The notes beneath the pieces were generated by a model. It saw nothing but the letters and a program-made list of their open reading frames with translations, searched no databases and had not been told where the DNA came from. The translations under genes were made by a program, and so were the position numbers. This document shows, one piece after another, positions 1-12,799 of a stretch of DNA of 64,000 bases. The DNA is from Ceratobasidium sp. AG-K (Eukaryota; Basidiomycota; Agaricomycetes; Cantharellales; Ceratobasidiaceae): positions 5,258,152 to 5,322,151 of the forward strand of contig JAWNGF010000004.1 of NCBI GenBank assembly GCA_037039685.1, in the 5' to 3' direction. Within the stretch, counting starts at the first letter, position 1; each line of letters begins with the position of its first letter.

Positions 1-3000
1 GCTGGTGCTGAGCTGGGAAGGTCTCAAAATGTCGGGGTGCTCTCCTGTTCAGGCTGAGTAATTATTGGCAGCATAAAGCCAGCGATTGTCAGTGAATGCA
101 TATTGGTTTGTGGTAATTGAAAACCACAGACCTTGTTGGCGTTCCATTGATTTGAAACCATTGTGTGCTCTGTTTGTGCCCAGAACGCAATCCATGGCTG
201 AGAGGGGTCAAGGTCCATCATGTCGCTGTTTTCTGTATTCTCATCTTGCAACTCTGTCTGTGCCATGACTTCGCTCTTGGTCATCTGAGCATCCTACAAG
301 GATGTTATACCGGGTAAATCAGGTTAAGTGAGATGCATACCTCATCATCAATTATCATTGGCCCAGGAGAGCCTGCTCTCCTTTCCTGACTTTCAACCTT
401 TCTGTAGTTGGCCTCCGATGGGGTTGAGCAGGGAGGGAGCTGAAACGGTTCCAGCCAGAGGGAGCTGTCTACTGGATGTGGTGTGATTTTATCTTCAGTT
501 GTTTGTTGTCGTATACAATGTTGGTGGTCCTTCTGCAGTATGGCAACAGGAAGATCAAGTGCATTGCTGAGCAGTGTAACAGCTGCTCCCATATATGTGG
601 CAACATTGTTGGTGGTTAGGTATGTGCCATTGCTAGGAATCGACTGCAGAACCCCTTTTGAGATGGCAGAGGACATGACTCGAAAGATATAAAATAGTGC
701 AAGTCAGATACCACAGGGCCCAGCAAACATTGCCTTTGTAGGCAACTGGCTAAATGGAGTTTTGTGTAGCCATGCTGTTGTGAGCCAGCTCTCTCCATAA
801 GGCTCGTACAGTGTCTTGTCCGTCTGCTCTCATGTTTGTTGTTCCATTTGTGTGTTGTTTGTCCTTTCCTGTGCCGTGTTGCCACTTTCTGGTGGTTATT
901 CTGTTACATTGCATAACGCGGCTGTGCTTTGTATGAGTCATGACTGCCTGCACAGCATGACTCACTTGGACACTCCTGACTGGCTCATATGTATGACTTG
1001 TGTGGCTGCGCCTTGTATGACTTGGCCACTTTCTGAATATATATAGAGGACCAACAAGCCTGGTAACCCCAGCTTGTTTTGCCTTGTCAAACATCCCCTT
1101 TGAGTGACACTTTGAACCACCCCTACCCTTAAGAGTCTACAGCCACTTAAGTGTGGTGCAATTCAAGAGGTCTCTTAGGTCTTAGTGCCGTCCACTCTCT
1201 GTCACAGCTTGTCTCATAGCCACTAAGATGAAGCTTATGACACATGCTAAGAGAAAATCGGGCTTCCTCTGTCAGTCCTTGATGCTTGCTATCTGAAATA
1301 TCATTGTTGGAATGAAGGTCACAAGGTACTCAAGCAGCTCAGTGTCGTGAGTGATTGTTATAGTCAGGAAACCCATTGGAAGACTCCCAGCTGTCAAGTG
1401 CACAACATTGAAGATACCATTGCCTGCCTGAAGATGCATTTCAGCACTCATGCCAGATACGCTCTGTTGTAGAACTCAGCAGCAGGCTGTAAGCCTCATA
1501 GTTCTCCATTTTTGCAATCAATACATCGAACCCCTTAATGTGCTTTGCAATGATGGGGAGCCAAGCCTTTACCCTGGTGGGAACTGGCCAGTAAATGAAG
1601 CGTGGATCATAGAAAGGGAGCCCATCTGTGGTAGTCTGCACTTCAACCATGCCTTTAGTACACCAGGCTTGAATCTTTGGGTTTTGACTTACATTGGGTC
1701 AGTATGCACCACTTGCAAAGAACCTCCATCATGTTCTCCCTGGCCTGCATTTTCAGGAAATTGCTGGATGCGGAATTGGCAATCCTGACAGATGGTTTAG
1801 CTGTGTGCCATTGCCACAAGACAGGACAGACCTTGCTTCATAGGTGACTCCTTCTCTCGTGTGGCTAAGTGTTGAGATGAGAACAGCAGCATCAGGCTTA
1901 ATCATGAAGAACACCATAATTGGTTTGAGTATTTCCTCTAATCAATGCCTTAATCTTCATTGCAAACTAAGCTCAGCTTGGAAATGTACCAACATCCATT
2001 TGCACACTCACCTAGCCCTATCAACGTGCAACCCCAATGAGGTCATCTCCCTCAATGTGTGTAATTTGCTCATTGCTTTGTCACATTGATCCTTGTTATA
2101 ATGAAGGCTATCAGTAAATTTGAATAATAGCAGAGGCAACATACACTGGCTACCTCAAAATGCTCCAACATGATTGTGGTTGAGGGCTGAGATGCGTGGT
2201 GAGACGCCCATGAGGCATGATTGGTCATTGCAAGGCCTAGGCCAGCGAGCTACAACAAGAGGACAACATTGATGACGTATATATTCATTTGCACATGGTG
2301 CTACATTTAGGAAATACTTTCTAGCTACGTCTTTGCAGCTCCTCTTGTGAACCTTTTCCTAGGAGGGGGGCAGGGTCGCTTGATTGACCTCCTGGGCAAT
2401 CGTTGAGGTGTAGCAGGCGATTCAGGGGTGTGTGGACGTTTACCTGCTTAAAGCTAAGATGCTGGAGCCTAATGGGCCAAAACCTGAACTTACCCCTCAA
2501 AGCTTGTGTAACTGGCCAACCACACATCTGTTGCTTGGAGTCAGTGTCCACACTTGGGGTGATAGCAAAGTCTGTGGCATCCTCCCACTGACTTGTGTGA
2601 GTCTCTGAGAAGTGGCAGGTGGTTTGCTACCACACAGTAAGGATGTTAGGACCTACCTGACTCTGGTTGAGGCACTTGCTGCATGGTAACCCTACTCGAA
2701 CCTTCTATATTGTGCAGTAATCAGCCTCGGGAGTGGATTTTTATGTAGTGCAGTGCCCTCATGTTGTGGTGGGAGCTCCACAGCTACTCTGCTCCTGGTC
2801 TTGCATCTTGCACCAGCTCTTTGCAAGGCAGGCTTGGGTTTTGCCACTGGTTGTGTACTGCCGCCAGGAGCTTCAGTGGTTGCTTGTGTATATCCTTGGA
2901 TGGCTTTCAATCCGTATGTTAGATGTGAGTAATTCACTTCGGTTGTCTCAAAACTCGCATCTCCAATAGGGGGAACATGTTTGCTAGCACACAATATCAT

Positions 3001-3856
3001 TGGTGTGCCCATCTCATGTGCAACAAACAGTGGCAGCAGCACCTGACAGATGTGAATGAGTTGCCTGGAGGATTCCTCAACCAGCTTGCAAAGGAAGGAA
3101 GTGTCCACCAAAATAGTGTCATGCTCCTGCTCCAGAAACACGGTTCATGCATCGACACATTGCTTTCCCTTACCCTCAAGTTCGCAAATATAGACATAAG
3201 CACGAATTAGGATCAGAATTGCCCACTTAATGCCATACGGGCTGGCAAGAGCTGTTTCCCTTGGCTGATGTAACAGAATGCTGGAGGGAATCACTCGCAA
3301 AAACTGCTGCATACTGAGTTTGTGATTGTCAGCCTTTAGGAGTGCATAGTCCAGCTTCATGTACCAGCCTCCAATGGCCTCGATTCCGTCCGGTAATCCA
3401 GGGGCTGACTGGGGAAACTGCAAACTTGTAAGGTAGAGCATCTCCCAGTGCCCCAGTGTCCCCTTCCAGCTATTAGCAGTAAGCCAGATATGACACAGGG
3501 CAACCTACCTGAACAGGAGCCGTCTTTTTGTAAGATACAGTATAACACAATAGGCAAAGCAAAATTTCGCTGTTGGCCACACGCTGCTGCAGTTCATCAT
3601 AGTCCTCAGCTGAGAAAGGACTATATGTAGTTGTTGATGCTGTAACATGTGGAAGCTGGAAGTGGATTTTGCCTTGTGCAACTGTATTGTCAGGATCACA
3701 ACAAAGGATTCAAGCTAGGTATGTGTGGCTATATGGACTGTATTCGAGCATAGAGCCTTCACACCTGACCTGGCAATAACCTTTGTCTGTTTTCCCATTA
3801 CCTAGATCTTGAAATTGAAACTTCCCCTCATTGGAAAGTAAGCTGTGTTGACCCTC
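1..3856. other. Degenerate region, no confident gene
   Basis: I find no intact gene here. The minus strand shows short open stretches (about 305-676, 2692-3141, 3145-3441, 3505-3699) with protein-like composition. One junction resembles a real intron: on the minus strand a GTAGGT donor near 3513 and an acceptor ending CTGCTAATAG near 3471 would join two open stretches. This suggests a decayed, intron-bearing minus-strand gene or transposon ORF, but I recognise no family. A continuation right of the chromovirus (13654 onward) is possible. Confidence 0.4.
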
Positions 3857-4393
3857 TGTTGCAACCCTTCTAAGCTGGCTGACTGACACCCATGTCTGTT
3901 GGTGCCTTATAGGCCTCAAACTGCCTTGGAGGCTCTGTGCTGTATGCTAAGTTGCTAATGCCACCTTAGCGTCCTTATGACAATTGGCTGGGGCCCACTT
4001 AGTGTTTGAGATGATGGCCTAAAGGCCTAGTGACTTAGTTGCACTTGAGGGGAGAGATCTCGAGGCAAAGCAAGCTGGAGTAAGTCCATGCTTGCAAGCC
4101 AGTATATACAGTCTGAGGCATATGCCTCAAAGTGGGATGATACATTTGTGGCCAATCAGGCACCACGCTCAGTCAGCATAACACAAAGACCTTCTAGATG
4201 GAAGTTCTAGAAGGTTGCTCTTTCTAAGAGAAAGATCTAGAAGACAGTGCAGCCACATGGGCCACAGTGACACGTCATCCATACACCTCACAAAACAAGG
4301 GAGAGGGCCACATCTATATACAAAGGGCACTTATGGCGCAGGGAGTCAAAGGTAGCAGGCAGAGTCCATATGTGTTGTGAATGGGTCACAACA
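3857..4393 (-). repeat. Solo LTR related to the chromovirus B LTR
   Basis: About 537 bp beginning TGTTGCAACCC and ending GTCACAACA, related to the 488-bp LTR of the element at 29024-36972. Shared blocks include the stretch with GCAAAGCAAGCTGG, the TATA-like stretch after CATGCTTGCAAGCCAG, and the stretch CACGTCATCCATACACCTCAC. The flanks are CCCTC (3852-3856) and CCCTG (4394-4398), an imperfect 5-bp target duplication. No internal coding sequence is attached, so it is best read as an old solo LTR left by LTR-LTR recombination. It is given minus orientation to match the full-length relative. Confidence 0.75.
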
Positions 4394-6497
4394 CCCTGGC
4401 ATATATGTGCCACCAGCACAGCAACTTTGCAATCCAGCATTTCCTCGGGGTGTTGCAAAACCAGTAACTCGCCTGGTGGCCGTTCAGTTGCTATGAGGTT
4501 ACTGGTTGCTCCATTGACACCCCCCCTTGTCATCTCAAAAGGAACATCCTCCTTCCCTCCTTGCCAATCTAGATTGGATTGTGAGCTATCCCTGCAAATC
4601 AATCATTACGCCCTTACAATAAAGCAGCTGCAGGTACGTAGCAATTAACACTTGAGTCTGTGATATCGGTCCTTCATGCCAAGGATATAGCAGGCACATT
4701 GAACCATCCAGTGCACCATATACTGCTGTGCTTGCACTTTCAATGGTTGATGACATTCTCCACACTGCAAGGATTAGATTGTTATCAAGTTCCTTTCCTT
4801 GGGCGTATGTTGATTTTGCTGCTGCCAGTCTATAAACAAGCCATGCATGATTTGCAGCTCTTGGCTAGGCTCCAGATATGCATGGGTGCTGGGTGATACA
4901 GCACTACAATGTGATGAGACTACAGCAGTGGACTCACAATTCTCACTTGCTCATAGAAAAAGTACAATCCATCTGACTTGGGCCAAACCGCCATAACATA
5001 AAGCTCCACACCTGTTTGTTGTGACAGCACCTTGCATATGTCTTTGCAGTCCTGTGGTAAGTCAACTTGAACCCTTTACCTCTTGTTAATGGCTTGGTAT
5101 TGCGACTTGACATGGCAGTACTCACTGTTTATGTTCCTCATTTGTGTACTACCCAAAATCCACTTCAGGGTATGCCACAAGCCATGTACCAACTCAAAGA
5201 GTCTTTGCAACGCCAGCATTGGTTCGCGAGTAGGGGCTGTTCTTGTCATTGTGATACAGTCCTTCGGACTTGAGTCTTGCAAGTATGTTGCTGTATGTCT
5301 TGTTGAGCTGTACAAGCCTGGACATGGGACCGATTGGAGTTCTCTGCCCACAGTCAGCCCAATGAACAGCAAGCAATATCAGACCTTACTTCGTTATTTT
5401 TGAATTCTTTTGACTTTGCTGTGTTCATAAGCTGTCTCAATCACTGCAAAGCATTAGTTCCTTGAGCTTTCAGGAATCGCATGATATGTACTCCAGCCAA
5501 GCCAAAGAAGTCTTTGCTGTAGAATGTTCTTGAGTGTTGCTCATTGGTATGTGCAAAGTAGTTTACATGATGTGGGTGCAGGTATGGGAATCGCTCCCAC
5601 CATGATGCTACTGCTTCACAAAGGAAGTCAGGTGTTGAGTCACTCAATGTGCACCATCAAACTAAATCTTCCACTACAGCTGTAATCCAGTTCCGCTTGT
5701 CATCCACAAATACTTTGCCCATGGTAGTATACTTCATTATTTTGCACAGGATGCACACGAGGCACTATGTCTTCTTTGTGATTACATATGCGGCACACTT
5801 CCATTCTCATGAGGTTACATTACATTAAACACAGTTACGATTGCAGACTCAATCACTGTCCCACGTAATGTAATTACCCTTAGGTAACACCCAAATTGCC
5901 ACAACTGCATGCTCCCACCTTGTTGTTATTCTATCACTTTTGTAACATGTGGTCCACACTGCAGGAGCCTCATGTGTACAACATAGTTTATCAGTTGAGA
6001 TCAATATGTATATAGCTGCTCTCTACATATGTGTACTGTGCTTGCAGTCCTGCCTGAACCTGGTGTCGGAGTGCCTTCCCCATGCATGATCTGCATCAAT
6101 ACTATGTCGGCCTGCTCAATCCCATGTACTGGCTTGATAAGCAGCTGCTCTCACCTGCCAGTCCCTTGATTTTACCATCAATATGGCACCCATAGCCTCT
6201 AGAGGTTTCTCTGGGGAGGTTTCATCTGTTAGCCCAACAGAGGAGTTCAGTGCTTCTGGTTGAAAACATTGTGTCTTGACCACACTCACTTTTCTCATCA
6301 GCGCTAGACTCCACCAAATGGCTGAATTGAATCAACTTGGTGCTCGGATTGCTTACCACTTGCTGGCATCTGGCCTGAGCAATAACAGGCTATATGCGGC
6401 ATGGCACAACCAAAGAAATGTCTGCCGCCTCCATATTGCTCTCCTTGCAAAGGCAAGCATCAGCGATCAAGCATGCCATACTCCTAAGTGTCTTGCA
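4394..6497. other. Degenerate region, no confident gene
   Basis: Between the solo LTR and chromovirus A I see only short open stretches on the minus strand (for example 5076-5372, 5441-5647, 6116-6298) and no recognisable domain. It is probably part of the same decayed minus-strand locus as 1-3856. The segment ends at the TTGCA target site of chromovirus A. Confidence 0.4.
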
Positions 6498-6945
6498 TGT
6501 CACAACCCTAACTGAACCCTGGAGGCCAAGACTCCACAGGTGGTGAGGATGGGGGTTGGGACGACAACAAAGGTCAAATGTATGGCACTAAGGCCTAAGT
6601 GAGTCATGCAACAAGTGATTGGGGAAAACAACAAGAGAACAAGTCTTGTAGAGACACAACTTGTGTCGCTGGTATATATACTATCTAGTGTGGCTATGTA
6701 CAATAGATAGAATGCAACAAAGGGAAGAGAACAAGGCAAAAGCAAGAGTCAGAGAGAAATGTGGACGAGACAAAGGAGGTACGGCAAGTCCATGGAGAAC
6801 AAGGCAAAGAGACGACATGCCAGGCAGGCATATCTCGCGGTCATGGCTTACAGATAGGCGACTAAATGCGCGAAGGCGAGCAGAACGAGACCAAACACAA
6901 GGCAAACAGAGAAAAAGACGGGGAGCAAGAAAAAAGGTTGTGACA
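6498..6945 (-). repeat. Chromovirus A 3' LTR (left copy)
   Basis: 448 bp beginning TGTCACAACCC and ending TGTGACA on the plus strand. On the minus strand it carries a TATA box (TATATATA, near 6673-6680). About 33 nt downstream lies AAGACTTGTTCT (complement of 6636-6647), the predicted 5' end of the transcript and self-primer. A polypurine tract adjoins it on the inner side. Confidence 0.93.
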
Positions 6946-6960
6946 CTACCCCCCCTTCTA
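6946..6960 (-). promoter_or_regulatory. Polypurine tract of chromovirus A
   Basis: On the minus strand the bases next to the 3' LTR read TAGAAGGGGGGGTAG, a purine run abutting the LTR. This is where plus-strand DNA synthesis is expected to be primed. Near-identical tracts occur inside pol at 9217-9231 (14 of 15 bases) and 10636-10650 (identical). Confidence 0.8.
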
Positions 6961-6969
6961 GCACGGGGC

Positions 6970-7470
6970 TTATTCTGCGCAGGACAAAACAGATGACCTG
7001 CAACCAGCCAAAACAAACTCCTCCTCATTGTTCAACACAAAAGGGTCCTCTGCTGTTCCAGTAGCTTTCCAGATGTCCTCCTTGTTGTCTTCTGTCAAGT
7101 TGATGATGGCCTCTTTGCGCCCAGGACCCTTGGTGAGGTTAATGACCTGGACATGGTCTTGGAGACCCAGCCTGGAACACCTCAAGGCGTCCATGATTTC
7201 CCAGGCGTCAAGGATATCCTGGGCCTTGTGGGCAATCCAGTTGTTCCATTGGACGAGGGGGTGGCTGACAAAAGAATGGGGGGGGCGGCAGTGATGTGAG
7301 TGGGTTATGATGATGAAGTAGAATGCCTTCTGCATCCCAGGGTGCCAATACTGGCTGTTTTTGAGGGGGGGGATGGCTTCAAGCGTCTGCTTGAAGGAGG
7401 CCGAGAAGGTAGAGAGGTCCTGATAGATGTGGACCATGCAGGTGTTTGGAGAAAGGGTAGAGGCAGACAT
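6970..7470 (-). CDS. Extra ORF downstream of pol in chromovirus A, unknown function
   Basis: A 166-residue open frame with its own ATG, on the same strand as pol, between the chromodomain and the polypurine tract. I do not recognise a domain. It holds the stretch QWNNWIAHKAQDILDAWEIM and two NLTxD/G-like segments. It overlaps the end of the chromodomain reading frame. Chromovirus B also carries an ORF in this position, so a third gene may be a shared trait. A chance ORF in AT-poor sequence is not excluded. Confidence 0.5.
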   Translation of the reverse strand: MSASTLSPNTCMVHIYQDLSTFSASFKQTLEAIPPLKNSQYWHPGMQKAFYFIIITHSHHCRPPHSFVSHPLVQWNNWIAHKAQDILDAWEIMDALRCSRLGLQDHVQVINLTKGPGRKEAIINLTEDNKEDIWKATGTAEDPFVLNNEEEFVLAGCRSSVLSCAE

Positions 7471-7958
7471 TGTGCAGTGAGTGAAGCAAGGGTAGGAGGT
7501 GGTTTTAGTGTAGGAGGTGGTTTTAGTGTAGGAGGGAGGAAAGTAAAAACTTTTTGATGAGGAACTTGGATGCCAGCCGCCTCTTTTATATGCTTAGAAC
7601 ACCTAATGGGCCATTCAGCCACTGAGTCATCCTTTGTTTCCTCATGGTGCTGCTTCCTGGTAACCTTGGGGACTTCCATGATGGCTTCAGGATGTTCCAG
7701 ATGGAACTCCTTAATGAGTTCTGATGCGTTGCCAAGGTTTTCCAAAGGTTCCCAAGAATCATGTTCCAACATGTAACCTTTCCACTTGACAAAGTATTCC
7801 AAAACTCCCTTCTTGATCCTGGAGCTTGGTATTTTTTCAACCTCATATTCCTCCTCCCCTTCAGGTGTTTCTATAGGAGGCGGCGGTTCCACATGGCGAC
7901 CCTCAATCTCGTCTTCCTCATACTTGGCCAGTCGCAAGACATTGACTACCAGGTGCAT
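7305..7958 (-). pseudogene. Chromodomain end of chromovirus A Pol (frameshifted)
   Basis: A different frame from the integrase piece upstream. It encodes a chromodomain (EYEVEKIPSS then YFVKWKGYMLEHDSWEPLENL), with the aromatic residues expected of a methyl-lysine cage. In chromoviruses this domain sits at the integrase C-terminus and steers insertion to marked chromatin. The frame change near 8.0 kb separates it from integrase. Confidence 0.85.
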
Positions 7959-8056
7959 TTCATGGAAGGTGGGAGTTCCAGTTGATATGCATTCCTTCCT
8001 ACTGTTTCCAGAATTGTGAATGGTCCAAGGCGTTTATGCAAGAGTTTCAGGGACAG

Positions 8057-11000
8057 TCAATTGGTTGTGATATCATTGTGGCTGAGCCAAACTTTATTGC
8101 CTATGATGAAGGAATCCTCCCATTGCTTCTGATCCACATATTCCTTGTCCCGTTCCTTGCTCAGGATGAGGCTAGCCTTGGCTTCTTCCAAGTTGTGTTG
8201 GATCCATTGCGCATGGGCTGCGGCTTCCGGCACTGATCCATCTTCCACTGGAGTTCCTTCAATTGACGGGTGGCGAGCCATGTTGGCAAAGAAAGGGGTC
8301 ATGCCCATGCTGGAGTGAAAAGAGTTGTTGTATGCAAATTCGGCAAACGGTAGTAGTGATGCCCAATCATGCTGTCTGAATGAGCAAGATGTCTGAATGA
8401 AGGCTTCAACCATTTGATTGATGCGCTCTGTTTGTCCATCATCTTCAGGGTGATATGCAGTGGAGAGTCTGGGCCAAATGTTCAAGGCTTGATAGAGTTC
8501 TTTCATGGATCTAGACGCAAAGGTGGGCCCATGATCCGACACTACTGTTTCTGGGGTGCCGTGTAATTTCCAACAGTGTTCCATGAATAACTCTGGGAGT
8601 TTAGGGGATGTGGTCTTCTCAGAGCAGGGAATGAGGTGCACCATCCTGGTCAAGGTATTGACAATCACCAGTATGAAGTCTAGACCTTTGGCAAGTGGTA
8701 GTTTGACAATCATATTGACCAAAATGTGTTGCCAGGGCTTGGAAGGACGTTCAAGTGGTTGTAATTCTCCGAGGGTTTGCTGGTTAATTGGCTTGGAACA
8801 TTGGCACAAGTTGCACAATGACACATATTTGTTGATGTATGCCTTCATGGATGGCCACCAATATTGCCATTTGACTAAGTCCAGTGTCTTTGCTTGCCCC
8901 ATGTGTCCTACTGCTTTGTTGTCATGATGAAGTTCTAAAATCTGACACTTGGTTTTGTTGTTGCTTGGGACATAAATCCTTCTGTTGCAGTACAGTAACT
9001 TGTCCCTTATCTTCCAGTCTTCAAATTCCTTCTAGACTGAGGCGGGAGCTTTCTCTGGTTGGTTGCTAAGGAAGGCCCAGATTGATGTCACATAATTGTC
9101 CTTCTGCGTCTGATCTCTGATTGCCTGTCGAATATCCATAGTTGATGCCATGCCCTGTGGTTCTGTTTCAGCCAAATTGATGAAGATGTGTGGATAAAGT
9201 AGGGGTTTTTGAGGAACTACCCCCCCTTCCAGGTCGTGGTCGCTCCGTCAACTGAGTGCATCTGCCTTGCCATTGAGTCTGCTGGTCCTATACTTGATTT
9301 GGAAATTGAATTTGGAAAGGAAAACCGCCCATCTATTCTGTTGTTTCGTTAAAACTTTGGAAGTAATGAAATATTCCAGATCCTTGTGATTAGTGATGAG
9401 CAACACAGGAATCTCCGTTCCTTCTAGGAGATGGTGCCATTCCTTGAAAGCCTTGATGATTACCAGAAGTTCCTTATCAAAAATGTCATAGTTTTGCTCT
9501 GCTGGGGATAGGCTCTTGGACATGAACACCACAGGGTGAAGCTTGTTATTGGACCAGTATTGACTGAGAACTGCCCCAGTTGCTTTGTCTGACATGTCGC
9601 ATTCAATGATAAATCCTTTGTCTTGGTCTGGTTGCAACAGAATGGGGGCCTTGATGAATTCTTTGATTTATCCCTGGAATGCAAGTTCTGCTTCCAGTCC
9701 CCATTCCCATTGTTTGGTCTTCATGGTCAGGTTGTATAATGGTTGCACAATGTGGGTGTAATTCCGGATAAACCAATGGTAGAAGTTTGCAAAGCCAAGG
9801 AAAGTCTGGATCTCTGTGACATTTTTCAGGGTGGGCCACTTTTTGATTGTGCTAATTTTTTCTTCCTGCATTTCCACCACCTCTCCCAATATAACAAGTC
9901 CTAAATAATCAACCTTTGGTACATGGAAAGAGCACTTCTTGAGGGAGCAATAGAGGCCAATGCGTTGTAGACGACACAGTACTTCTTTCACATGGTTTGG
10001 GTGGTCCTTGGTGTTTTTGGAGAAAATGAGGATATCATCAATGTAGAGTTCAACATAGATTCCTTTGATGTCCCTGAACTCAGTGTCCATCATGTTCTGG
10101 AACGTTGCCAGGGTGTTGGTGAGGCCAAACAGCACAACCCTGGTTTTGAATAGCCCATATTTGGTTCTGAACGCCGTCTTGTGGACATCCTCATCTGCTA
10201 CCCTGACCAGATTGTAACCAGACTTGAGGTCAAGTTTGGTGAAGATTTTGGCACCTTTAACCCATTCAATGAGGTCATTGGTTCTAGGCAGTGGATAGCG
10301 ATTCTTCTTGGTGTGGCGATTCAAGTATCAATAGTCCATGCACAATCTTGGTCGTTGGGGAACCCCATCAATGTCCTGGCATTCAACAAACATTACTGGT
10401 GACGCCCATTCAGATGTGGATGGAACAATGAATCATTTCTCCAGGTTTTTGTTGATCCATGCCTTCAGAATTTGGTCTTCTTCCTTGGTGAGGTAGTATA
10501 CCACGCTGATCTTGGGCTTCATACCAGGTTCCAATTCGATTTTCAGGTTGTACGGCTGGTGTGGGGGCAGTTTATCCACTTCTTTGGCAACAAAAACATC
10601 TTTGAATTCCGAATATTCTTCTGGTAATTGACGCACTACCCCCCCTTCTACAGCATTGCAATCTTTGCATAAACATTCTGCTGCGCAATAATCCAAGTTA
10701 AACTCCAGGGAACCTATCATCCAGTCGATTTTTGGGTTGTGTTTCTTTAACCAAGGAATTCCTAGTACGACTGTGTGTTGTCCTAATGGTGCTATGTCAC
10801 ATGTAATTTCTTCTATGTGGTCATTCATGATGATTTGGAAAGTGCATTCTTTGTCAATTAGTCCATTTTCTATTGGCTGTCCATCCATTACTTGGACTTG
10901 TCTTGCCGTTTTTTTCTTTTTTGTAGGAATTTTGTGTTTCTTGAAGTATTCAGAATTAATGAAATTTCCTGATGCCCCAGAATCAATCATGGCAACGGTA

Positions 11001-11269
11001 ATAAGGTGTTTCAGGCATTCAATCGTGATAGGAACTTGAAGTTGGTCTGCATACTCGGTGGAACAAAGGTATATTTTGTTTACAGACTGTTTCCAATTCT
11101 CCAAGATTACACAACCTAATTCTGACTTTAGGGCGCCTGATGCTCCCCTCAGTCGCTGCCTTTTCCGATTCTGAATTGCTGGTATCAGCATCCTCCAGGG
11201 CTGCAGTTTGTGCTTGACAATCCTTGGCCATGTGACCCTTCTTCTGGCAACAACAGCAGGTGGTTTCAC
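8057..11269 (-). pseudogene. pol: Pol of chromovirus A: protease, RT, RNase H, integrase (broken)
   Basis: Open pieces in one frame (11269-10433, 10324-9668, 9637-9248, 8902-8057) are separated by in-frame stops. Visible parts in order are an aspartic protease (DSGAS), reverse transcriptase with YIDD, RNase H (ECDMSDKATG, DKELL, NHKDLEYF) and integrase with its CX2C zinc site (CNLC), SDHGPTF and DGQTERINQ. One stop falls where relatives have CMDYRYLN, consistent with CGA to TGA. The first catalytic Asp of integrase is Asn (VNMIVKLP, where the young element has AYDFIVKLP). It is certainly non-functional. Confidence 0.92.
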
Positions 11270-12799
11270 TTGTGACAGCTGCTACCTCTACCTTGGCTTG
11301 ATGAGGGTCTGGTTTAATGAAACTAAAGGGGATTTTGGTTGTTGTTCCATCAGCCCATTTGACCTTGGGTGTCAAGAATCCTTTTTTATTTTTGCTGATC
11401 AATTCTATTGTCCCCTTCTTGCTACCCTGAGCAGGCACTGTGTAAATTGCTTCTCCCTTCTGGAATTTGTGCACTGCTGCACTCGTGGTTACCCACTTCT
11501 GGGTGCCGCTTGGTGTCACCTTCTCCAAAGTACCAGTACTTCTGTTCTCCATATTCCTAGCAATGAGGGCTGCATCGATCTCTTGGGTCCTGGTGAATAA
11601 TTCCTGCAATGTGGCATTATGACGATTGTAGGCTTGGGAAGTGAGCATGTGCTTGATGTTGTCTCTGAGACCTGCATAGAAATCGTCTTTCAGAGTTTGT
11701 TTGTTGTAGTCTAGTGGTGCTGACAGGATTCTGAATTGAGTAATGTATTCTACCACTGTTTTGGTTTGAGTCAACACTTGAACTTCTGTCAATAAACTTC
11801 AACCTGTTCGATTTCACCAAACACTAATTCCCATTCACACTGAAAGACATCTGGATCTGTGAAAATGACTTGGGGCACCCCCATGTTGTGTAGGTCTTGG
11901 AAATGCTGGATCCAATCAATTGCTGGTCCATGTAGGTAGGAGATAATGAGCCGGAGCTTCTTCTCATCAGAAGCGGTGGCATAATGGGAGTCGGCAATAT
12001 AATTTGCACAGGAATAAGTAAAATCCCTGGCCTTAGCTCCACGTTCACCATTGAATTCTGTTGGTTTGGAGGCAGCCAATTTCTCGGTCCTTCCTGAAGA
12101 GAATATCAATGAGGTGGGGGGTGCCGTCCTCCCTGATGAGGGTGGTGCAAAATGCATCATTGATCCCCTTAAGCTTTGTACTCCTCCTCTGAGTGACAGT
12201 CCTAATTGGCTTGTTGTCAGCATGCTAGTCCTAGTAGCGCCACTTGCACTTCCTCCTGTAGGGTTTGCAAGGAAACTATGTGCTCAAACCGTGTCTTTGA
12301 TGGTTGCATGTTGATCTACCACCGTGTTGTACAGCAGATGGTTTTGGTCTAGGACTTCTGACAACCGCCCAATGCAAATATTTCCGTCATCCCTGTTGTG
12401 TAGGATCCAACTTTCCACATGCTCCAAATGCCGAGCCATAAGGCTTTGCCACAATGCCATTTCCTTCAGGATGAAAAGGATTTGTTTTTGATGATTGCTT
12501 TCATTGGATTCCCACCATGTTTCACCTGTATAATTTCCAATGGCTGGGGAAGAGGGTCTTGATTCAGCATCCAAAGTAGGGTATGGGTTTGGTTGCAACC
12601 AAATAGTGGTATCGCCCTCATTTTCTTTGTCTCCTGTGTGTGATGGGAGTGGTTCAGAGAAGCATGTTTGGTGGAGTGGAGTTTCTGGAGCTGATGGGGC
12701 TATAGGGCCTTTTCCTTTCTGAGAGGTTGATGGAGCAGTCAAAGATGCCATGGTTTGTCTAAAGGATTCCACCAAGCTGGAACAACTCCTGGTGGTCAT
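11019..12799 (-). pseudogene. gag: Gag of chromovirus A (broken)
   Basis: The structural polyprotein is split into three open pieces on the minus strand: 12799-12284, 12223-11789 (same frame, separated by a stop) and 11792-11019 (another frame). The last piece includes a retrotransposon zinc knuckle of CX2CX4HX4C form within CCCCQKKGHMAKDC, which would bind the element's RNA. It overlaps the start of pol by about 250 bp. The stop and frame change show it cannot be made as one protein. Confidence 0.85.
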
